Shown here: in pieces, positions 21,524-29,000 of the stretch | How positions within the stretch are numbered: position 1 is the stretch's first letter | How the letters are laid out: every line of letters begins with the position of its first letter | NCBI GenBank assembly: GCA_963210315.1 | Contig: OY723245.1 | Location: 1,687,910 to 1,751,909 of the forward strand | Source of the DNA: Rhynchopus euleeides | Taxonomy: Eukaryota > Euglenozoa > Diplonemea > Diplonemida > Diplonemidae | Reading direction: 5' to 3' | DNA length: 64,000 bases | Position numbers and translations under genes: made by a program | The notes under the pieces: model-generated | The model's database searches: none | What the model was told of the DNA's origin: nothing | What the model saw: the letters and a program-made list of their open reading frames with translations, nothing else

Positions 21524-22936
21524 GGGCAGCCGTGGGTCTGAAGGTCGCGGGTGTGTATCGCACAGGCATGGAGGTGCCTGCAGGCTGTAGCTGCCCTTTG
21601 TACCGCTTCTGCCGTGGCCATGCCTGGCTCTGGTGTGTGGTGGTGCAAGGGGGTAGGGTCCTGCTGTGGCGTGGGTGTAGATCCCCTGAACTCTCCCGGA
21701 AAAGGGGGGGGCGAATACGAAAGAATTGAATAACCAAACCAACCCACCCTTCACCGGCTGGCTGTGGCGTGTGGTATAGTTCGTGTAAACCCGCAGTGGG
21801 TGCATGCACACGCTGATGTCGGCCAGCATGCCAACCTTCTGATACCCCGTTGTACCTGCATTGTTTTCGAGCAAGCGAACCCATGTAACTGATACATGCC
21901 TCCACATGCCCACCAGGAAGAGGCTGTGTCGGCAGCCTGCTGTTTATACTGTGAGAGAGAGAGAGTGAGAGGTGTGTGTATGTGAGTGTGTGCGAAATCG
22001 CTGTTTTGTATGTTTGGTTGCCATGTATTTTTGCCTTTTTTTCCCCCCCGTTTTTGGGGACACGAATTTATTGCCGTTTCAATCTCAAGCGGGGGGGTGG
22101 GTGGGGAGGGGGGGGGGGGAGAAAGAGAGGGCGTTTGGGGTGGTGGTCCGACAAGATCCCTCCCCCTGTTTGCAAAACGTCGTGTGTCAAAGAAAAGTGC
22201 CGGAATTGGCTCCAGACGCATGCATTGTCAGGCGCGTCTTTCCGACCACACAGCGACTTTCCTCGACCGCCCTTCGCCCTCATGCCCCCAGTCTGTTGTA
22301 TATTCCGCGGGGTGCAAGGCAGCTGTGGGTCAAGGGCGAGCCAATGGTGCGAAGTTGCAAAGGGTCGGGGGAGGGTAGGCAGCTTCGTCGCACACCTTGC
22401 TGTCTATTTGTGTGTTCTTCTTTGTCTCCGAGCCCAGGCCACGCGCTTTGGAGGACCCAAAAGGCCCCACCCCAACAACACCGCTGGCTTTCTCGTGCAT
22501 ACTATGGGAAGGCACTCCTTCCTCATACTCGCCCCGCTTCCCTCCACCAGCACTCAGGGACGTGTTGGGCGCACGGGAGGATAAGGCTGACGGAGAGCAG
22601 GGATGGTGGGCACGGCGAAGGGGACAGTACACAAGGCGATGTGAAATCGATGAAGAACCACACGCCATCTTCCCCGCCATGTTTGCACGGTAGTGCAGTG
22701 CACCGATGCTACACTGGGCGAGGGATAAGTAGTAGAATTGAAAAGGGCGGACGTCGCCCCGCTGCTGTGCACCTCTTTGATGCGCTTCGGCAACAGACAC
22801 GCCGCGCCACTCGATCCCCCGCCCCGCGCCCACACACCCCTTTAACAACAAAGGACCCGCCTGCACATTGGAAACCATGTCCCGACCCTCACACATCACC
22901 AGATAACCCCCCCCCCCCCCCCCCCCACATCAAACG
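21524..22936. other. Intergenic before the P450 gene
   Basis: Contains GA and GT microsatellite at 21953-21990 and G/C tracts. A 322-codon open frame crosses 21972-22940 but its composition is that of translated low-complexity DNA. A poly-C run of about 21 bases (22908-22926) ends ten bases upstream of the P450 start codon. Confidence 0.45.
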
Positions 22937-24214
22937 ATGATGACCCTGTGGAACTCCGTGTGCACGTACATGACTGCATCTCCGCCACCGCTCTTCTACG
23001 ACGAGAAGTGCACTGTGCCGGAAGCCGCGCACTGGCATTACGACAAGCAGGGGGAAGTTGCGAGGGTGATGTGGGAAGGAAAGGATATGATTATCACCTC
23101 GAAGCCGAGCCTCGCGCGGCATGTCTTTCGCGAATCATCGTTTCACTCCCGCTTCGGTACGGATGAGGGCCTGAAGAGGCTTGGGATGTACGAGTGCGGG
23201 GTCATCTGGAACAACAACAGGCAGACGTGGAACAGCGCACGGAAGCACGGGTTCCTTGCCCATCTGGGAAACGAGTCGCTGAAGAAAGGCGCAGACGTTG
23301 CTGTGCATGCAATGCTGCAGAAGCTGGAGAAGGCCCTTGAGAAGGGGGGGCCCTTCGACATGCTGAAGGCGGTGCGGTTGGCCACCATGGAGGTGCCCCT
23401 GCGGGTCTTCCTTGGGATCACGAAAGAGCTGTCGGATGACTTCCTCGAGGGGCTCGTTGATGCTGTTGTCGCATACTTTGAGGCGTGGGAGTACTTCCTC
23501 TGCAGGCCGCGTTCCCCGCGCGAGGGGTGCAAGCATGACAAGCAAGTGTCGGACTTGCGCGCGAAGGTGCAGGAACTGTTGGACATGGTGGCTGAGCAAA
23601 ACGATCTCTCGGAATCAACAGAGTTTGTGGCAGAGGCAATGAGGTCCCCGGACCCCGTCCAGTTGGTGCTTGAGCTCCTCCTGGCAACGACTGACACGTC
23701 CTCTGTGTCCCTGTTCTACTTGCTGGTTCATCTTGCAGGCGATCAGGATCTTCAGGAGAAGCTGTACGCTTGCGACGATCACGACGAAGAGTTGGCTGTC
23801 AAGTGCTTGAATGAGGCAATGCGGTTCAAGCCTGTGGGCCCTGTCGTTCTGCGGCAGGCAACCGAGGACACATCGTGCGATGGTGTGGAGTTCTCAGCGG
23901 GGTGGTGCGTCGTCGTGGACCTGTCTCGCATCCACAAGAGGAGTGACATCTTCCCTCACCCAGACAGGTTCGATCCTTCCAACTTCGACGAACGGCCGTC
24001 GTTTTTCTTCCCCTTTGGCGATGGGGGGAAGGGCTGCGTTGGGCAGCATCTTGCGATGAAGGAGATGATTGCGCTGCTGCGCGCAATCCTGTCTGCGGTG
24101 CGCATCACCCACCCTGTGGGGCAGAGGGTGCAGTGCCTCGAGGATGTGGAAACCCGGTGGGACATTGCCAACCAGCCGGTCGACTCAATCATGTTCATGT
24201 TGGAGGCCAGGTGA
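22937..24214 (+). CDS. Cytochrome P450, aromatase (CYP19)-like, single exon
   Basis: A haem-thiolate monooxygenase of 425 residues. The haem-binding loop FPFGDGGKGCVGQHLAM places the ligand at Cys367; the K-helix E-x-x-R is NEAMR (Glu293, Arg296); the I-helix reads LLATTDTSSVSLFY (Asp253, Thr254). Several blocks read like vertebrate aromatase as I know it: HSRFGTDEGLKRLGMYECGV then WNNNRQTW (aromatase SSRFGSKLGL...GMHEKGIIFNNNPELW), SVSLFYLLVHLA (SVSLFFMLFLIA) and the C-terminal VDSIMFMLEAR. The Asp-Thr pair of the aromatase active site is kept, but the preceding Pro is Thr. There is no N-terminal membrane anchor, so the protein looks soluble or peripherally bound, unlike microsomal CYP19. 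Substrate cannot be inferred. The gene is intron-free, unlike several neighbours. Confidence 0.88.
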   Translation: MMTLWNSVCTYMTASPPPLFYDEKCTVPEAAHWHYDKQGEVARVMWEGKDMIITSKPSLARHVFRESSFHSRFGTDEGLKRLGMYECGVIWNNNRQTWNSARKHGFLAHLGNESLKKGADVAVHAMLQKLEKALEKGGPFDMLKAVRLATMEVPLRVFLGITKELSDDFLEGLVDAVVAYFEAWEYFLCRPRSPREGCKHDKQVSDLRAKVQELLDMVAEQNDLSESTEFVAEAMRSPDPVQLVLELLLATTDTSSVSLFYLLVHLAGDQDLQEKLYACDDHDEELAVKCLNEAMRFKPVGPVVLRQATEDTSCDGVEFSAGWCVVVDLSRIHKRSDIFPHPDRFDPSNFDERPSFFFPFGDGGKGCVGQHLAMKEMIALLRAILSAVRITHPVGQRVQCLEDVETRWDIANQPVDSIMFMLEAR

Positions 24215-24357
24215 ATCACTGGCCCACTCTGCCTCCGGGATGTGGTGTCAGTCCCTGATCCCCATGCTATGACCTTTATTGCACCCACAAGCGGCCATGA
24301 TTTAGTGGATAGAAACACCTTTTCAGTGGCCGCTCTTACTTTATTGCTGTTTCTAGT
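24215..24357. other. 3' flank of P450 gene
   Basis: Short non-coding stretch ending at a transposable element. Nothing specific seen. Confidence 0.4.
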
Positions 24358-24644
24358 TACCGTCTCCGTAAATATTTTGACACGTACCTACCACCCCCGC
24401 GTATATGTCACCCCCCCCCCCCCCAGGTGCAAAAAACGGGAGGGGGGTGACACGAGCACACATTTTCGGGGGTGACATAAACACGGGGGGTGGTAGGTTA
24501 GTGTATGTCACCCCCCGCCAGGGCCGCCTGGGGGTGACATAAACACACCTTTTGGGGGGTGACATATACACGGGGGGTGGTAGGTATATATTTGGCACGG
24601 ACCAGCCAAAAATAGCCGCGTGCCAAAATATTTACGGAAAGGTA
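24358..24644. mobile_element. Small TIR element (TACCGT...CGTAAATATT family) with GTGACAT hairpins
   Basis: The left end TACCGTCTCCGTAAATATTT and the inverse AAATATTTACGGAAAGGTA at the right end define it. Inside are several inverted pieces built from ACCACCCCCCGTGT(A)TATGTCACC. It shares its end structure with the element at 3026-3358. The right end lies 8 bp from a dispersed repeat copy (24653). No coding capacity. Confidence 0.65.
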
Positions 24645-24652
24645 TTTTGTTT

Positions 24653-24867
24653 TTACTTGTTACGAGCGACGAAGCGTAGCGAAGCCGCGAAGTAACAAGG
24701 AAATTGTACGACTGAAGGCTTAAGATAAGCACCTTCATGCCACTTCACAAGGCCTCAACACAGCCTTGAGACAGCTAGTGTGCAAAATCACCATGTGCAA
24801 AATAGTCCGGAACTGTTCTCCCACAGTTGCTGGACAGGGTGTCTACAATAAAGCGAAAGGAGTACGA
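24653..24867 (+). repeat. ~210-bp dispersed repeat, copy A
   Basis: It starts TTACTTGTTACGAGCGACG and ends GGAGTACGA, with TTT on both sides. The first 40 bases can form a hairpin (GTTAC...GTAAC). Related copies lie at 31786-31993, 37604-37817 and 60611-60976, all on the same strand. Confidence 0.8.
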
Positions 24868-25089
24868 TTTCGGTGTTTGATTTGTTGTTTGTGGGTGGGC
24901 AGTCTCTGTGTGTGTGTGATGGGGTTGTGTGTCCCAATCACGCAAAAAAACCACTGATGCTGAACACTGCCCCCTACCCTGCTATGTGGGGAAATGGGCG
25001 TCAATGGGACAGAGCGGGTCTGTGCAGTAGCCTAGCTCTCGCAGTGCCTGGGATGTCAAAAGAAACCAACTAACACTGTTCCAACGAGT
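24868..25089. other. Intergenic
   Basis: Short spacer carrying one copy of the GTCAATGGGACAGA motif at 25000. Nothing else seen. Confidence 0.4.
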
Positions 25090-25161
25090 TATCCCGTGTG
25101 GGACTCGAACCCAGCCTTTGGGTTGTAATTCCCAACGCGATATCTGTTGCGCCAACAGGGC
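25090..25161 (-). tRNA. tRNA-like sequence, possibly a pseudogene (anticodon uncertain, Val-TAC-like)
   Basis: On the minus strand the 72 bases begin GCCCTGTTGGCGCAACAG and contain a good internal A box (TGGCGCAACAG) and B box (GGGTTCGAGTCCC). The acceptor arm pairs 6 of 7 with one C-A mismatch and two G-T pairs. The D arm is GCGC/GCGT. The anticodon stem TTGGG/CCCAA closes an eight-base loop AATTACAA, one base too many; with U33 as the first T the anticodon would be TAC. The T stem has one mismatch. The pol III promoter boxes are clear, but the mismatches and the long loop suggest a decayed tRNA or a tRNA-derived element. Confidence 0.5.
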
Positions 25162-26090
25162 ACCTTCCTCGCATATAGCCGATGTTATCTGTGGTTCGTG
25201 GTGTGTATGGTCACAAAGTAACCGTGTGTTGACAGGTGGTACGTACACTCCGGCTTTGACTCAGGGTCGAGCGTATACGGATAGTGCGAGACACCACATG
25301 CTTCTTTTGGAGTTGTGACAACAACGCGTGAACCTGTGCGATACAGATCAGGCAGGACACCACACCCGCAGCAGGCGTGTGGGGTGTTCTCGCCATCGAC
25401 AATTGCACAGGATCCACTGGCTTTTTCTTCTCCCCCTTTTCGATTTGCAGGCACACAGTTATGAGGACAACCGCGTGGCTGCCTCCCGCACCAACTTGGG
25501 TGGGTGCCGGAGCGCTCTCTGCACTGGGCTCTCTTGTCACAATGGTTCTCTCTCGGCTGTGCGAAGCGTCGCTGCAACCCTGGCTGCAGTGTGCTCCAAT
25601 ATGCACTGTCCTCATTTTATAGTGTGCAACCGCAACTGTGCGACGCGTGTTGCAGCCCCAAGAAAAGAAGGCCCCGTCGTCACATTCGTGTGATGACAAC
25701 GGACCACAATATCACATCGCCCGTCGCTGTGCTGCTCCTTTGTCACGCAGCTCGGGTTTCTCAGGCAGGCTGTCCCGAAAGACAGCCTTGCCGTTCGATG
25801 TAGTCGATACCCAGCTCCATCCCCATCCCCCTCACCCCCCTTGTAAAGGGAAGGCGAGTGCGCTTCGCTGTGTCTTGAGGTGGGGCCAGGCGCAACCTTC
25901 TTCTCGCTGTCTTCAGCCTCTGAGATAGCGCATGAACACTGCATTGGTATCCACTTGTTCCACCTAAGGGTGCACACCCGGAGAAGTGACGCGCCACTCC
26001 GGTCATCGGGCCTGATCACTCACCCTTCCCACCGACCCCACAGGTGCCGCCTTTGGTGGCAGGGGTGACCCTGCCGTGCCCCCTATTCCT
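25162..26090. other. Intergenic upstream of the RdRP fusion gene
   Basis: Apart from one small frame (25461-25622, listed separately) no gene is supported. A pyrimidine-rich stretch ending in CCCACAG lies at 26033-26042, about 48 bases before the RdRP start codon. Confidence 0.4.
25461..25622 (+). CDS. Possible small hydrophobic peptide (weak)
   Basis: An ATG preceded by a pyrimidine tract and CAG acceptor-like site (TTTGCAG at 25450) opens a 53-residue frame with a hydrophobic stretch (VGAGALSALGSLVTMVL) and a second hydrophobic C-terminus. It could be a small membrane peptide or chance. There is no homology I recognise and no codon-level support. Confidence 0.2.
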   Translation: MRTTAWLPPAPTWVGAGALSALGSLVTMVLSRLCEASLQPWLQCAPICTVLIL

Positions 26091-29000
26091 ATGGTCGCAC
26101 TCATCGTGCTTGCAGGGCTCCACGGGACAGGGAAGACGACGCTAGCGGGGAATGTGCGGGAGCGGCTCGCACGTGAGGGCTGCCGCGTTGCAGTTGTCTC
26201 GGAGGTGGCGCGCGGGATAATCAAATCCAACCGTTATGCCGAAGACTGTGTGCGTTCCTGGGCTGCAAGCCGCGACCAGACACAGTTCATGCGCTTCCAG
26301 AAGGAGGTCCTCGTGAAGCAGGATGCGGAAGAACAGGCAGCGCTTGCCCAGGATATCGATGTTGTGATTCTCGACAGAGGCGTCGACAGCATCGCATATG
26401 CTTACCAGCACGGCGGGGAGGATCCGGCGAACGCGTTGAAGCAGTCGCCGGAGGCACAACGGTGTCTCGAGAGGTACCAGAAGGGGCTGGTGGTGTTCCT
26501 GCAGCCTGTGGGGCCTCCGGAGGACGACGGTGTCCGTCTGCTGTCGCACAAGAACGAGGACACATTCATTGACTTCTACAAGAGCATGCTCTCGGAACAC
26601 CATGTGCCGCATGCCACGTTGTGCGAGTCAGACAGGGAGGGTCGTGCCGCGGCCGTGCGCACGTTTTTGGACGGGGAGTTTCTGATCTCAGACAACGTGT
26701 GCGTGTCGACACTGAAGCTCCGGAAGCGCTCCCTGCAGGTGACGCTCCCCTACTTCGAGATGCTCCCTGACGGGACCTCGTGGTGTCCGACAGTTCGCTT
26801 GAAGGTGCGCAGATGCGACGCACCTGCCGGCGAGGCCTCTGAAGCGGCGCAGAACCGTTTCATGGGGAAGTTTCGCGACGCGCGCAGAAGGATGTGCGTC
26901 TTCAGCTTCCACCCGAAGGTGCCAGCGAAGATGGTGCGCAACCTGCTCGATCAGGAAGTCTACATCGATGGGAAAGCATTCTGGTTCTTGGGCTGCACCA
27001 GTAGTGGGATGAAGCAGCGGCGGTGCTATCTCTACCAAGGCACCGTTCGGGAGATCGAGGGATTGCTCGCACAGTGCGGAAACTTCGCCCAAATCCCGAC
27101 GATGTCGAAGCGCCTGGCACGCATCGGCCTCCTGTTCTCGACGTGCAAGCCCGCCGAAGTGGACATACCAGAGGCGTCGATCAAAGACATACACGACATC
27201 GAAAATGACAAGGGGCAAAACTTCACGGATGGATGTGGTCTTGTTGGGAAGGCGCTGGCGAAGAGAATCATGAAGGCTGTGGGCGTGGAGACGCAGCCGC
27301 CGCCGTCCGTGATTCAGATCAGGTTCCAGGGGTACAAGGGTGTTGTCTCTGTGGAGGCGCAGGTACCGAAGGACGAGATCCACCTGCGTGGGTCGATGAA
27401 GAAGTTTCAGACCTCTGCCTTCCCTGTGCTGTGTGTGTGCAACTACTCCCAGCCGTACAGCATCGGATCCTTGAACCTCCAGTTCGTACGGCTGCTCTCG
27501 ACGCTGGGTGTTCCAGATCAAGTCTTCTTCGACAGGTTGGAGTCGCACTACACAACGCTGATGAACGCCCAGACCGACATCACCGACGCCATCGTTGTGC
27601 TCAGCTGGAAGGGGAAGTTCGAGGCAGCCCTGTCACCAAACCTGACTGACGCCTTCCGCGAGGCACGGAACATCCGCCTGAAGGAAGTGGGCGCAAAAAA
27701 GCAGCAGCTTCGCATCCTGCTGCGCGACTCGCGACAGCTGTTCGGCATCGCTGATCACAAGGGGCTGCTTCAGTGCGGACAGGTGCACGTACGAGTGACC
27801 ATCGACGGCCACCCGCAAACTATTCGCGGGAAGGTGGTGGTGTCGAAGTGCCCTGCGTATCTCCCTGGCGACGTGCGTGTCCTGGAAGCAGTCTCCCCGA
27901 AGGACAGCCGTGATCTCGACGCACTTGAGGAGCTCGTCGATTGCATTGTGTTCCCCTCGCAGGGCGGCACGCCGCATCCCCACGAGATCGCGGGCTCCGA
28001 CTTGGACGGGGACGAGTACTTCGTGTGCTGGGACAGCGGCCTCATCCCACCATGCACGGAGCCCCCCTACCCCTACCCCGAGGGGAAGAGGCGTCAGATC
28101 GGGGAGTCAAATACCCACACCGAACGCGTCGCGTACTTCTCGAAGCAGGGTGGCGGCGATGTCGGCAAAATTGACACCTTGTTTGGGAAGTGGGCTGACG
28201 CGCGCGGCGCAGGCTGCGAGGAGTGCCGCATTCTCGGGAAGCTGTTCTCGCAAGCGATCGACGCGGCGAAGAACGGGAACTCGGTGTCCATCCCGCAGCA
28301 GCTGACGCAGCCCCCTGAGGTCAATGCAGAGTCACCATTCGTCTGGACGGCGATGCTCGGCATCGCGGCGGAAAATCGTGCAATGCTGCAAGAGGAGGAA
28401 GCTGGCCCGACGCGCGAGACTGCGAGCTTGGAGGACATCCCACAGAGCTTTGTCGAGGATCTCCTTGAGTCGACGAACACCAATGTGACGGAGTATCAGA
28501 AGTTCCGCTTTGCGCACAGGTGGTGCGAAGTGCACGACGCAAACATGGAGCGTGACCTCGATGCGTACAACTTGGTTGACTTTGGCCAGTTCACGGCAGA
28601 CCAGCTGGAGGAGGCGATCGAAGCAGGCGTGCCGCGTGACGTGGCGAAGAACGCGATCAACAAGTCGGAGCTGCTGACTGCCCCGTTGAAGGCACGCTTC
28701 TCTCTCGGCACCGCGTACGCTCCGTGGCGGCTGTGGCTCCGTGAAAGCATTGAAGACCTCGATATGCGGAACTTGTTCCTCGCGCTCACGAAGTACTCCA
28801 AGGTCATGATCGTGCTTGATGCAGGGAGCGGCATCATCGTCGGCCTTCAGTTCAGCAAGAAGTGCGACATGGGCAACACGAAGTTCAGAAACGGGCAGCT
28901 CTCTGCATACATGCACTCCAAGTCGTTCGGTGACGAGTACGTGTTCGGGACCCCACTCCACGCGAGTCAGCAGAAGCCCTACCAGCTCAACCTGACGGGT

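Noticed and set aside
21972-22940. 322-codon plus-strand frame upstream of the P450
   Set aside because: Low-complexity composition with homopolymer-derived runs; overlaps poly-C tract and the P450 start; no domain.
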